Shown here: piece after piece, positions 13,836-27,100 of the stretch
How positions within the stretch are numbered: the first letter of the stretch is position 1
How the letters are laid out: every line of letters begins with the position of its first letter
NCBI GenBank assembly: GCA_026874595.1
Contig: CM049318.1
Span: 32,426,956-32,490,955 of the forward strand
Direction of reading: 5' to 3'
From: Sipunculus nudus
Taxonomy: Eukaryota > Annelida > Sipuncula > Golfingiida > Sipunculidae
Length of the DNA stretch: 64,000 nucleotides
Translations under genes and position numbers: made by a program
The notes under the pieces: model-generated
What the model saw: the letters and a program-made list of their open reading frames with translations, nothing else
The model's database searches: none
What the model was told of the DNA's origin: nothing

Positions 13836-14477
13836 ATGTCTGTTTTATTTATTTTATTCCAAACATCTTTTACCAGGATAGCCTATATTCAGCACATTTG
13901 CTGGTTTTCAACAGGGTCCTGGATAAAGTTAGAATATATAAAATTAATAAAATATACATCATACATATACAGATTAAACATGACATAGTGTTATATATAT
14001 TAAATACATAGTTCAATATATAGCGTGAACGATTAAAAGATGTTATGCAGTGATGGAACAAAGTCGTTACATTGAAAATAAAATAAAATACATATCAACC
14101 TCATGAAATTGATGAAAGGTAGATTTGTGGTAATATACAAGTAAGAATAATATAAAATTGTGCTATCATCGCATCTATATAAACGCTTAAAATGGTCGTG
14201 ATCTGAGGCATGCTTTAAGGATAAAGGCAGTTGATTCCATAGAAAAGGAAAGACTTTTATTTATAATGAATTTAGAGTGCATGCGTGCATGACAAGATAC
14301 GCACTTATGTGGAAGCTCACACCTGTGTGATGTATGGATTTTAAGCTTCTTTTGCCATGAATTGATGGCTTTCAGACTGTATGTTGGCAAGAAAACAGAA
14401 TCCACACACATTAGAGGTGCGCGACATGTAGCTGTATGCTGCCTTTGTACTATGGTGATGAATGCATGAAATAACAC
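13836..14477 (-). mobile_element. CR1-like LINE 3' fragment
   Basis: The minus strand reads FPFLWNQLPLSLKHASDHDH then FKRLYRC, a typical end of LINE reverse transcriptase ORFs (LWNxLPxxL..A). Then come SRTLLKTSKCAEYRLSW-type 3' sequence and a tail of AAATAAAATAAATAAAA at ~13850. Upstream frames are broken. A more diverged copy of the same block is at 13320-13500. Confidence 0.55.
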
Positions 14478-15536
14478 TCATGCAGATTACTAATTTTGTG
14501 ATATGGTGACGATGCAGACTTTAGACTGCATGATCGTAGGAAAGAACCAACACGTGTCAGTAAAGTATCACTGCCATTTGCTGTGATGCAATTTTTGTGA
14601 TATAAAACTTGTTCCTTCCCAACGAGTTGCCATTAAAATTCACTTTGCAAAATGCGTTGGTGTCAACAAAATACTTTCAATTGCTGACATTATGCACATT
14701 TGTAGATTCATGTAGTACATGCATATATTGTTAGAAATATTCACCACATGTATGAGTCGGTGCTGCTAGGTTCAAGCTAGCTGATCCATGGATGGATGCT
14801 AAGAAAATGATACAGCAAGACGGAAGATAGAAAGTCTAATTCACAAAACAAGGTTGAAAAATATAATGCACCCTCAGGTTCCAGACATGCATTCTAAACT
14901 TGATTACTTAAAAAGTTTGGTTTGAGTTTTTATCGACTTGATTGGTGATTGTAACTTTGCTGTGCTTTCAGCTTCTGAGCTCTGGCAACCTTTATACTTT
15001 CCCTTTATGTCAGTTTTATGCCCAAATGCAGAATGCTTGGGTAACTTGTAATTCATACCCTTCGCTTCATCAAGTGAACATATATTAATGAGGATAGACT
15101 ACTTCTGAATATTATTACTGAACAGAGCAGTTAATACATTATTTTTCTTTGTATTATTGCCAGCAAATTTTATAACCTTGCCTGAATATTTTCTTTTTTA
15201 TTTTGCAGGACAAGAGCGTTTTTCTTCTAGTAAAACGCCCACAATTCCAACTTACTATCGGTTCTTTTTATCTTATGTACAAAGTTCAGTCCGACCTACA
15301 ATCTTGAAGCAAATATTTATTATTTCTAATTATCATTATATTTATAATAAGTGTGTATTATGTAGGCAAACGAAGTATTTTAACACATCATTTGGAAATG
15401 CAAAGTTACCTTATTGGCAAGGATCATAAACCAGATTATCAGTGTAGAAGGTAAACGGCAAACTGCACAAGTGTCTACAAGTGTCCGGATTCTGTTATGA
15501 ACCATCACCACAGTACAAAGATAGCATATACGGGGT

Positions 15537-15660
15537 TAGAACGTTGCCTCGTGGTTAAGGACGTGTTTGTAGGTCCCCGGTTCAAACCCCGTCGATGTCG
15601 CAATGGCATAATGTCGAAATCTCGCCACAAACCATGAGATTTTCACTAATGTCTTATCGA
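15537..15660 (+). mobile_element. tRNA-derived SINE-like sequence
   Basis: An A-box-like TTGCCTCGTGGTTAAGGA is followed ~30 nt later by a B box GGTTCAAACCC. After it comes non-tRNA sequence (AATCTCGCCACAAACC). There is no cloverleaf 3' half or terminator, so this is not a functional tRNA gene. Confidence 0.5.
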
Positions 15661-16289
15661 TAGGTTATGACTTCTTTCTAACAACATATCATCTTTATCA
15701 TACAGATAAATTCATTCTCATTCAGTAGAAAGTGATACTAACAGGCCTAAATCTATAACTTCAAAAGAAAGCATAACATATAGCATAATGTGGTGAGCCG
15801 CTAAATATGTACTGATCCTTTCTTCAGGCAAGCAAAGAGTCTTAAAGCTGCACCGTCACGTCAAGGCAAAAGAGCCATAACTTATAAACAAAATTTCTTT
15901 TACATGGATTGTAGTACTGGTTATAATACCTACTACAAGGCTCTTTCCGTGGCTCGGATGGCGAAGTGGTGGATGGAATCAGAGGACACGAAGAAAACAA
16001 CCGACTCTGTATGGACCACAACAATTCACTCTCATAGCAACATCGGGGACAGAAACTTTGATCGCTAGTGAAGAGAGCCGAGCGTTTTACCAATCGACTG
16101 TCTTTCATAACATTGAAAGAGACATAGTGTTCAAATACATAAAATTAACAAATATATTAAATTTCGGCAGGGTAATCAACAAATACGTTTTACCGTTAGA
16201 TGTGCTGGTAAAAAAGGGAAATTTTAGCACAATTTCAATACCAGCAAAATCAGACTTCATTCACCCATCCATGATACAGACCTGGAACC

Positions 16290-16560
16290 CTTATAAATAA
16301 ATTTTTCGAGCCTAATAACATAGAAACTGTGCACTTGCAATGCATTCTAGGAAAAATATAACCGACCATATTGGTATTTTATGTTTCGTTGGCCATCTTG
16401 GCCGCCATCTTGGAGTTTTAGCAAGATGTTGTGAATTCCGCTCGGCCCCATATCTGAACATATAGAGAATGATCTGGAAAATTATTATGCCAAGTTAAAT
16501 TCTTAATTCCAGGTTTTCATTTAAATTCTTCTCAATATGCAGCTGAACTGTTGGTCTAAT
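16290..16560 (-). repeat. Inner right arm of long inverted repeat
   Basis: Read on the minus strand it gives GGCCGAGCGGAATTC, AAGATGGCGGCCAAGATGGC, GGTTATATTTTTCCTAGAAT and GCAAGTGCAC, diverged from the arm at 12302-12575. Confidence 0.65.
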
Positions 16561-16639
16561 GGGAATATTACAAAATTCGTGAAAAAAAAACAGCTAATGA
16601 GTACCTGGAGAGGGTTGGAATCTCAAAGATTGAATTTCT

Positions 16640-16885
16640 CAGTCAAAAAAACATATTTTTAGAGTACTTGCAATGCTTTCTCGGGACATTTTAACTCAAG
16701 TTATTGACATTTTCTAATTTGGCGGCCATCTTGGCCGCCATCTTGGATTTTGGCCAAGATAATTTATTTTTAGCTTGGCCCTATATCTGAAATTCATCAA
16801 TAAGCTCAAAAGAATACTTTTGCCAACTTTCATGCTTCTTTCTTTTTTATGCACAATTCCTCCATATATGGGAGCTTAACCGCTG
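16640..16885 (-). repeat. Outer right arm of long inverted repeat
   Basis: On the minus strand it starts AGTCCAGCGGTTAAG, then GAATTGTGCATAAAAAAG, GAAGCATGAAAGTTGGC and AAGATGGCGGCCAAGATGGC. With 12302 this bounds a ~4.6-kb interval. No target duplication or transposase was identified between the arms. Confidence 0.65.
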
Positions 16886-17239
16886 GACTAAGAGTAAATT
16901 CATATAATCAACCAAGCATATAATTCTATTTATTGATATAGTTTATTTGCAGTATAAAAATATTATTACCTGAATAATGAGGGGATTTATTACATTGAAC
17001 ATCCCCTTGCCGAAAAATTGGGGGGGGGGGGGGGTTATACATTGGCATTATGCAGTCCTCTTAACTAGCCAGTGCTCAATGGCCCATTTGTGAATAGCAC
17101 ATCTCCGTCTTTGTGAGTTATGTAAAGCATGTTCAGTTACACATTAACACGTGTTTTCATGCCACCGCAATCATCAGATGTGAAATGTTAAGGAATGGTT
17201 GCTGACATTATATAATTACGTGCCAAAGGGATGAGCCAT

Positions 17240-17820
17240 GATCAGGTGGGAGTGTGTGGGGATTATGATTACGTCTGCATTTGGAAAAGAGCTCTTATCT
17301 TTTGTTGAGTCTTTGTGTCCTGGGGAACGTTATGATTTGGACCTTTTCTTCCAGGCAAAGATTACAACTTCCACTGGGAAGCTTTCCAGGTGGTGCGCGC
17401 TTGAGGCCGCAAGTTTATTGAATATGGGGTGTCTGTTTTTCGTTGGAGCCAAATGAACTTTGAAAATTCCAAGGCTTTTGCGTACTTGTGGTGGCTGAAT
17501 GATTTCTTGTGGTTTCTGTAGCGGGATTTAAAGTCGGTGCCGGCAAGTCCGATGTAGATTTTCTCCGAGGTTGCGGTTTTTACGTCAGCGACAAAGATAA
17601 TACCAGCTTGTAGGCATGCCCTTTGAAGGGGGCACTTTGTTTTTTTACGGTAATTGCATCCGCTTGGTTGCGTTAAATTCTGTCCGCTCGAAAGTTGGTT
17701 GTTATGCCTCTTAATTATAGATCGCACGTTTGGCATGGTGCTGTAGCTGACTTTGACCGAGTTCTTGTTGAATATTTTGTGGAATGTATGATTGATGGGG
17801 AAGTGTTTTTTTACTCATTA
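17240..17820 (-). pseudogene. Penelope-like element fragment, C-terminal GIY-YIG endonuclease (broken)
   Basis: The minus strand reads a region ending VSYSTMPN, then a Cys-rich stretch CNYRKKTKCPLQRACL, then the GIY-YIG-like core EKIYIGLAGTDFKSRYRNH and KALEFSKFIW. After a frameshift near 17370 it continues CNLCLEEKVQII, LNKR, a stop, and FSKCRR. This order (CPL..C, YIGL, F..RY.NH, CNLCLEEK, LNKR) is the C-terminal endonuclease module of Penelope-like retroelements. The reverse transcriptase domain is missing, so this is a 5'-truncated dead copy. It begins just after the poly(A) signal of CNT copy B, in the same orientation. Confidence 0.8.
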
Positions 17821-17856
17821 CATATGTCATGGTAGCTGTGATCAAAATGGCCTTTT

Positions 17857-17862
17857 TTTATT
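17857..17862 (-). promoter_or_regulatory. Poly(A) signal of CNT copy B
   Basis: AATAAA on the minus strand, about 170 nt after the predicted stop and before the Penelope-like fragment begins. It supports a short 3' UTR. Confidence 0.5.
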
Positions 17863-18028
17863 CAAATACACAATAATGGAAGTAAAAAGCAATTCCTGTT
17901 GCCAATGTCTTTGTAGTTAAGGCGGCAGTATGCATAAAGTCATCGGGCAGCGATCGTGGGCAAACTGTCGACATAATATTGCTGCTAGACCATGACAACT
18001 GAATCTCCATAACAAAACTACGGTCTGT

Positions 18029-18105
18029 CTAATCATCACCTTCATCAGATTCAGTGTTTGTTCTCTTATGTTCTTTGCGCTGGAGCAGAGTAAGCCAGTT
18101 ACTTC
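18029..18105 (-). CDS. SLC28A3-like: CNT copy B exon 11 (tentative C-terminus and stop)
   Basis: 77 nt. Entering after AAG at 18106-18108 in the phase left by exon 10 regenerates the conserved Gly of ACIAG. It reads [19 protein letters not shown] and DEGDD before TAG. The total then becomes 640 residues, and a poly(A) signal follows about 170 nt later. The acceptor has a poor pyrimidine tract, so another terminal exon remains possible. Confidence 0.6.
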
Positions 18106-21100
18106 CTTGGACATGTTTTACCCGGTTAAAAATAAACCTGGAACATTATAAAACAGTAAGTTCATATGACAGTATTGTGATAAAACAGTAAGTTCATATG
18201 ACAGTATTAAGAACCATGGTCATAATGTCTAAAATTTTTTCCCTGTTCGCTTATTTCGCAAATTCAACCAGTTTACATGCTACCCAGGCGCATGAAAAAC
18301 AAGATATACTCACCGGCAATGCATGCTGTCATAAAACACGCCACGTTTCCTGCTATCATCGCTCTAATAACGAGTTTTGCGAGGTCTCCTCTCCTGTCAG
18401 GGGCCATTGCTCCAATCCCTCCGAGCTGAATGCCGATGGATCCAAAGTTAGCGAACCCACACAGGGCATACGTAGCTATAACTACAGAACGGGGCTGAAA
18501 TGTAAAAATATCGTTTTTCATATCCAAAATAAGAAATTTTCTATGAAAAAAAAATATTAAAAGTATATTATTTATAAAAAAGCAAGAAATGTCTACCGAA
18601 AGACAGATTCTTATTGAATCGGTAAACTGGATTATATAAATTCTGCAGCGTATTGTTACTATCTAACTTTATATATATATATATAATGTACCATAACTCT
18701 GAAGAAAAACAATACTGTAAATTCACAACACTCTGTTTCACGGGATGCGACCCGATCATCAGGTAAATGTGGTTAGAATGAAGCTAGCGGCATGGTTTGA
18801 AAAGCCGAGACTTTAAGAGATTACGAGATTATGCTTTGTCGATTGGGGGGGGGGGGGGCCTGTGAAAGACTGACACTGATCCTATTGTTGTCGGGGGCAC
18901 AATAGGATTGGTCGGGGTACACGTGCGATACTTGAACATAACAGGGCAAAGAGGTTTGTTGTTGTTTTAATGTTTATATATAATACAAAGATATCTTGCC
19001 AGGATACTCTTACCTTCTACTATAATGTACCATATATATGTGCACTATATAAACTATTCTCACTATATATGGTACATTATAAATGCTCCCCCACATGATA
19101 GAGCACTCTCACTGTGATTTATTGAACTTTTTTATGTAATACATTGTGTGTGTGTGTGTGTGTACATCATGCGCTAAGGGATGATCTGATCTATCTAATG
19201 TAGATGTCAACATTTTGAGTTTCAGGGAAATTATACACACTTATGATACTTAAATTAGAATTTATCATAGGCAATTGCATTGAAAATAGTTTTGAGGTAT
19301 GATCTTTGTTCTGATGTCCTTTCTCATCTGCAGTGGTCAGATAGTTGGCTCCCTGCCGTGCAATCCATTATAAACATTAGATGAATATTTGCTTTTCTGA
19401 ACTCCGTTCACTCGGACGAGTTAATATATATGGCAGTGTTCACAATGTTTTACATCTCTTACAAAAACCTATCCTTTCATGAAATGTCGAAAAAAATGAC
19501 GTGAAAATGTCAAAATTAATGTCAACCATTTTATATATTTCTGACAATGGCATATCTCGTCATGAAATGTCATAAGAAGTGACGTAGAAATGTCGTAGGT
19601 ATAATGTGCACCATGTTTTATATCTCTGACAAAGGCATATATCTTCATGAAATGTCATAAGAAATGACGACGTAGAAATGTCGTAAATCTAATGTTATCC
19701 ATATGTTATGTGTCTGACAAAGCATTGTTTGACATTCTTACAAATGTCGTAAATTTAGTACAAACAATCATTAGACAACCGAGGCAGTTTTTGCGTATAC
19801 CTCGGTTTTTCAATGTACAGACTATATCTCCATTACAAAATCCCGAATTAATCGGAGCTATTATGTATTTCTGTACAGTTTCTTTGTATATTTCTGTATA
19901 ATAAGAGCTTAACTAAAGCAAAACATTCAAAGATGGTTAAACCAGTTTAAATATTTTTTTTTTACCGTAAAGGAAACATCTTACTTCTAAAACTCCACCG
20001 ACCAGTGTTGTGTTAGTGTTGACCAGAAAAACATCGTCTCTCTGTATTACCGCGGTACCATTGTAACGTCTGTAAATGTCACTATTACTGACGAAAACGC
20101 TGAGTCGTTCGTACGCAACGAACTCATTCAGGAAAGTCTTCACTCCGATAAGCTGCGCCACCTTACGGCAGTCTACTAAATCAACCCCCATAACCAGAGC
20201 GATGGGAAAGAATACATAGGAGCAGATCAGCTGAAAAGATAATATAAGTGATATTGAAACAAATATATACAGACAAATGTGGATTATGTTTAATCTTATA
20301 TACCTATTTACGTAGTGATTAGAACATTTTTTAGAGCAGCGGAAATGTTGGATAATACTGGAATGTCATTATTACTCAATGAAACTTAAGCCATCCTAAC
20401 ATCCAACAATTTTTTTCGAGAATAATCGGTTGTATCGGTAGAAGTGAGGGTGCCGCCAGTCTTTAAAATCAAATTAAAAATCTGTAGATAAAATGGGGCA
20501 ATTAAAAAACAACCGGCTGTTTTACAGGTTACATTTCCGTCTTTTTATAATGTCTGATGCCAATAATATTCCTGGAGACGAAGTCAGAAGTCATCAAAAT
20601 GACTAAGAAATATGGTGATCTGCAGGAAAAATCGGTAGGCGTGCGGGAACTCACCAGCCGGCGAGACTTGTACATTTCGGTCGGAAAAAAAAATCGGTTG
20701 ATGGGAGGTTGGCTTTAGTTAAGAAGATCATTTATTACGAAAACTCACTTTTTAAAAATCTGCATCCATATGATAATGATAAAAACGGAGAAAAGCATAA
20801 TGCATGTTGTTTATGGAAAGCTGCTAGAATATAGAGAATACACTCTGAACACAAATGACCTAACCATGAATTCAACGTGACCTTAATCGCATATGTTTTT
20901 AATGAATAATCATGAGCAGAGCCGTTTGGCAATGTAAAAAGTCAATCAATCACTCACAAGCGCAAAGATTACATAATTTTTGCGACCTATAAAAAACAGA
21001 ACACATGGAGAACACATGCACCCTCTGTCCGCATGTTATCCGGGATATTTTTACATGACGGAGACAGTATATAAATAGTCCCAGGTCAAAAGTTGCAGGA

Positions 21101-24100
21101 GTTAAAAAACCCCGAATAATAATGTCTTACATTGCATTGAATTTATATGAGGCAATTTATCTCAAATATGGCAAAACACTCCATAATTATTTCGATATAT
21201 TCATCACTGAAGAACAGAGATTTAGCAATTCCAGCTGATTGCATCAGTTAATAGGACATCACATGCAAACGAACTTAAAGACGTCTTAATGACGTTGTTA
21301 TTGTCGTACAAACAGCTCTCGCAACCATAGGCATGAAAAACCTTCTTTGTAGGAGAGTTTTAGGGCTGATTAGTATAATTAGGTCAATCGGGCGGAGCAC
21401 AAGGGCTGTGATGGTTTAGTCATCTCACCTCAAAACTTAGGTATGGGTAATCTGGTGGTTCCAGACCGACCCTGACCCCTAACCAGGTCAAGGTAGCGTT
21501 AATAAAGGACAGCAGAGCGATGAATGCGATGAGATTTGCGGCGATCCTGGCCACGAGCTTAATTGTTCCTGACGCCCCCGCCGATGCCGCTTCTATCAAG
21601 TTTCTCTGTGGGCTAAAAAAACAAGCAAATTCTTGGAATTAATATCCCCCGCTTTGGGCTCTTATTTGTCTTTTATGCTTGATAAGCAACCAAAATCATG
21701 ACATGTGGGGGAAATCTTGAGGCCACAACTAATCAAAAACTTAAAACAGATGCACTTTGACATGTGGAGACATCTGCAGCGAAACATAAAAAACTAAAAC
21801 ACTTTGAGAATAGGACCAAAATCCAATATGACATGTGGAGACATCTGCAGGTGAACAAAAAAACTAAAATACACTTTGAAATTTGACCTAAATTTTATAA
21901 TTTTGTTATGAACTGGAGAGAAATATTTTCCAGAGAGACACACCAAAACCAATCCCAACCGAGGAATGCATGAGAGCAATCACTGATCCAAATTTGAATA
22001 AAATTGGATAAAATTTAGGAAAGTTACGAAAAACACCTGACGGACGGACAGACAGACAGACCGACCTAAATTAATGTCCCCCGCATCCGCGGAGCGGGGG
22101 ACAAAAAGCAAGCATGCAGACTCAGGTTTTGGTGATTTTTAAGGTGCACGTATGTTGGCAAAGAAAAATGTCTGAAACAATTTTCTTCCTAAATCAGTTT
22201 CACACCATTTACGGTTTAAAGTAGTTCGGACATGACGGTGAACTACAACCTTGGAAAAAATACCTCTTGTCCAACTCTATATGTTCAGATGTGTTGGTTT
22301 CAGCTTTTTCTGTTTCAGGATAGCTGAGCTTGGCCATCGCCAGAGCTGCAGGGGCCGACATGACAGACGCTGATAACAGATGGTCAGCAGGGATCTGTGG
22401 AACAGAATAAGTTAAAAAGAGGTCATTATTTTATGCCCTTTTATTTTATTAAAAATATTTGTATAAATAATTTTGCTCATTTACAGAATGTGTTACCGTC
22501 ACTGATACTTTTACTCTAGTTTAATCTTCTCTGTATTTAAAATTCCATCTTAAAATATCTCAGGCTGTTCCATAAATTTTGGAGATATATATTAAAGGGT
22601 CATAATCAGGAACAATATTATGCTACTCTTTCACTCTATCAATTCAGTTTTGCTTTAATCAAAAGTTTCCAAGCAAAACAATCCCAACACACAGTCTCAG
22701 TACCTCGTATACGGCTGTTTAACAGCTTGTTATTGATTTGCGTGTTGGTAAACACAGTCAACGTGTGTCTGTTTACCATTTTAAGGCCGCGTGACCAGAG
22801 GTCCGATTGTAAGTCTCAACAGGCGGTGTTTCACACAGCGGGAACTTGTATTACTTTTTTTCGCCAAGTCATTCAGGGCATCTCCTGATTTACACGTGTT
22901 ATGGCCGGGCGATGCACGCGTTGTGTTTATGTTGACCCATTTGATCGCGCTAGGTCCACTGTTTTTAACACTCGTGTTGAGGAGTAAGCAACGGGTTTCA
23001 GGGTAATATTTTGGCAAGAAGAAGCTATTTTTCTTGTTAATTTAATCATGCTTTATAGGTGTATGGACCCCTTTAATAAGGTGTGTCAGTGGGCCAGGCA
23101 CTCTTGATCTACTCGGCAATTCCTTTTTCATATAAATATTGGTAAAGCCGTTTCCATGATAAACAAAGAGCAAAATATGAAAATATACGAGGTCTGAAAA
23201 GTAACGGGACTAGTGTCACAAACAGTCTAGTTCAATGCCAAACAACAAACCACATTTTTTCCCCTTCAAAGTAACCCCACTCAAGTCTTTTGCACTTTTC
23301 CGTCATTCTCGCCCACGTACTGCTGTAGGGATTCTACCGGGACGCCCAGAGTCACAAGGAGCAAGATCAGGTGACAGAGAGTTTGTTTTTACTTTTCATA
23401 CACACCTCGTACGCAATGAAAAGTCAATTGTTCATCCAATAAGGAAGGAATGTCGACCGAAACACGGTGGAACTAGATCGGTAAACATTTAAATTATTTT
23501 ACATAACCTCTGTCATCAGTGCCAGCTTTACCCAAACTGCTGGACCTATACTTTTGCCCTTTTTGTCCTGTTTTCTGCTTCCCTTTTTGTCCTGTTTTCT
23601 GCATACCGTCAAGTATGTTGTTATTTACTTACATCCATAGCAATGTAGGCCCCTAGAACACTTCCTGCAATGGTGGCAAAACCGCCTGTCATTACAGCGT
23701 GCAGCTCAGATTTCGTCATGTTTTTCAAGAGAGGGCGAATCAGCATTGGTGACTCGGTCTGAAAAAAAACATAGCCGGTAAATTTTCATTCTAGTATTTC
23801 GTTATATAATTCGAAATTTACAAAAAAAAAGAAAAGGCACAGTGTAACAGTCTGCATATATTGCGGATCTATCTGGGTTGTTGTTGAACCTTATTTTATT
23901 GGCTGAGTGGTTGGAACGCTTGACTGGAACAGTACCAATGATAATACTTTCTAACTTGTACATACAGAAGTCGAAATAGATCGTTTGGCTCATATTGTTC
24001 ATATTGTTTTTAATTCTCTCTGCTCTTGGTACGATTATGTATGGACGGCCGGAAAAGCGACCGAACAGACGGCCGGACGACGGACAAAAGGTAATCGCTA

Positions 24101-27100
24101 TAGCTCCCCCGACCTGAAAACAGAGGGTTAGAGTACGCGTATTTAACAACTAAATGATATTGCATTATCACTGTTTTTTCGAAACTTGTCGTATTGTGAA
24201 AGTTAACACCTCAAGTGCTGTTTTAATTAATTTCGAAATCAGTGGAATTTTCCTTTTATTTACTGATGCCTAAAACAAAGCATTAACTAGGGTCCGTGGG
24301 TATCTGTCTCAGATAATTGTCCATGATGGGGGAGTTTTCTTTTATGACTTATATATCTGCATATATAATTGCAGGGTTTGAAGTGACTATAAATTACAGA
24401 ATTAAGGTGGGGGGGGGGGGGGAGTGAGAGAACTCAAGAGGCGTGACGCAAGCGTGTGCATGTGGTTATGCTATCACCTGGCGGTGTTTGCGTTTAGACT
24501 ATATAGTCATGTTGAGAGCGAACACGAATGGGGGTTGTAGTCGGGGCATATGTGGTCATGGCACGACACATAATCTGATCACACAGTGATGAAAAGTTTG
24601 GCTTTGAAATAAAAAATAATGAAATAAAAACAGGAACTCTCATTTCTGAAGTAAATCTAAAAAAAAAATAAACTGCGCCCAAGATTCTTGTGCGAGACCT
24701 TTTAGAATATTCTTTAAAAAGTAAGTGCAGTATGTATGCACTGTGTGTAGCAATGGGTGTTTATACCTGACCAAGAAAGACATTTGCAGCGGCGCTGAGT
24801 GACTCTGAGGCGGAGGTACCCATGGCTCTCTGCATAATGGTAGCCATTTTCTTGATAAGCCACTGCATGACGCCAAGATAGTACAGTACGGAGATAACTG
24901 TGCCGAAGAACACGACAATGGGAAGAACCTGGAAAAAAGATTAACTGAAAAATTAAATATTATACGTAGGACAAAACACTATGAAAAGAATGTAAAAGCT
25001 GTTACTTTTTATGAAAGCAAGATAACATTTAATACCCTATATTATCACATCTAGTCTTCAAGTAAATTGCAGCTTGATCATAGTCCAATGGATGTATTCC
25101 GATTGGACCGAAATAAATTTAAGAAAAACAAAATATTTACAGTCAAGCCAGCTTATTGTAATGTCGGTGGTGCATGCATAAATTATGATAATAACCGGGA
25201 TGTGACATTATGCGGGCTTCAACATCGATGTCCATTTGAATCATAGAAGAAGCGTTATGTCTCAAATGATATTAAATAAATCGTCAATAAAATGGAAACA
25301 GGAACTTTTATGAATATTTTATTGTACAACGGCATATCAAATTACGTTTATGTGCACCTGACAATTTATTTCCTGTAAGTTTTGTGCCACATACCACAAT
25401 AACTGACAAAAATCCGACTTGCCAACAGAAAGAGACGTAGTGTCTAAGTCATGAGGTCAAATGTCTGGAAATATGCGACACAGTTATAACCTTATGCTCA
25501 GGCAAACTATTTTACTAGATAATTCTTTCCCCGACTATTGCGCCTTGTTTTCCGGATATTTCTTATTAATGACTCAAACTTCCATGATCGTCTTTATGAT
25601 AGGACTGTTCGGGGAGCGGGTATCGTCATGCCATTGTCAACATTCTGAAGTTTTGCCGTGATTGAGGTTTTGGACCGGGTGTCTCCTCCAGTGCTCACAA
25701 AACCTCCAGCTTTTCGTGGACCCTTAAAGGCGATTTCCAATCGTAAGCAATGTTTACAGCTCGTGCTTCATATCATCTCGGCGAAACGTCACAGAGGTGT
25801 AACCTCGGTCATGCAAAGCCCAGGAGGTCATTAAGTATGACATGTGATCGCAAACATCGCCCTTGTTAACATACGAAAAAACGCAATGATCTGGATTACC
25901 GTGGTATCTTAAGACGTTAATTAGCTAAAAGACGGGGAGTGACCCGCATGCATCACTACACTTGCCTGCCGCACACTGGTGGGAGATGTGATCGTTTGTA
26001 CATGTGTAGATGATTATAGATATGTATTTATATGGATACGTAAAATCTTTAGATAACATGAACACTATATTTACATTTTTGTTGCAAAACAAAAATCTTG
26101 ATATATACATCTAAACATGAACAAAATAGAATATAGCCTATATAAGTATATATAGCATAGGTATATAAAAACGTTTTATATGCAACATTACAAGTATTAT
26201 ATGGTACAACACATATCCAACAACTGACCTGTGTAGACAATTGAAAGGACCTGGTAATATTGATTTACAAATATTAGAGTTTACGAAATATAACAAAATA
26301 CATATGGAATGGATATTACAATATTAAACATAGTTGATACCGGACCAAGATAAGAAGCAAAGGTCCATTCAAATCAATCCTTAATCTATACACATCTAAC
26401 AGCTTTAACACCTTTAACTTTCGAGTTGCATTACGATTAATAGATAAAGAATATATGGGGAAACAAAAAAGTATTTGGAAATATATCATGCATATAAATG
26501 CATATATTTTAAAAGAGACGATAGATTTGGAATATCACAAAAGCTCTATATATTAAACGTCGGTCAACTAAATGAGATTAGGAATGATTATCGACTGGGG
26601 ACAAATGGAAGACAATGCTAAATATAAAAGATACTTATCAACAATAAAACTTGTATACAGCTAATAAACGGCATAGGTATCTGTAACCTTTTGCAGTTAC
26701 AACATTAAAAACCCTATCAATACACCGTAAATACTCAAAACGTAGTCCATGTCAAATGAGAATATTACTGAGAATCACACTGAGAACGTAAGTCAATAGT
26801 GGTAAAGACAATATGACAATCATAATTTTAACAATAAAATGAGTAGATTATTGTAGCCGCCTAAACAGAGTTTTGCGGATACTATGTTTTCAGTCGGACG
26901 CCGCCGCCGCCGCCGCCACTGCATGGGTTTCCGGAGAACTCCGACGAAACAACTGAGCAGATTTTTTTTTTAATTCGGAATTATGACCGGGTCACATATG
27001 AACTGCTGCGCCCTCAATGTTGGTTGACCTCTGACCTTTCCTCTCTGCCAAGCGTCCATTTGTGCGTCTGTTTCCACACACAAACCCACATATCTCGGGA

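Noticed and set aside
15537-15660. Possible tRNA gene (A and B boxes)
   Set aside because: No acceptor stem pairing, no 3' half after the B box and no T-run terminator; better explained as a SINE.
22781-23017. Open frames on both strands in intron 6
   Set aside because: They lie inside the TTAA MITE and overlap each other.
26896-26914. GCC trinucleotide run as a CpG-island promoter
   Set aside because: Only ~6 units, no surrounding GC-rich region, and located inside intron 4 of CNT copy B.
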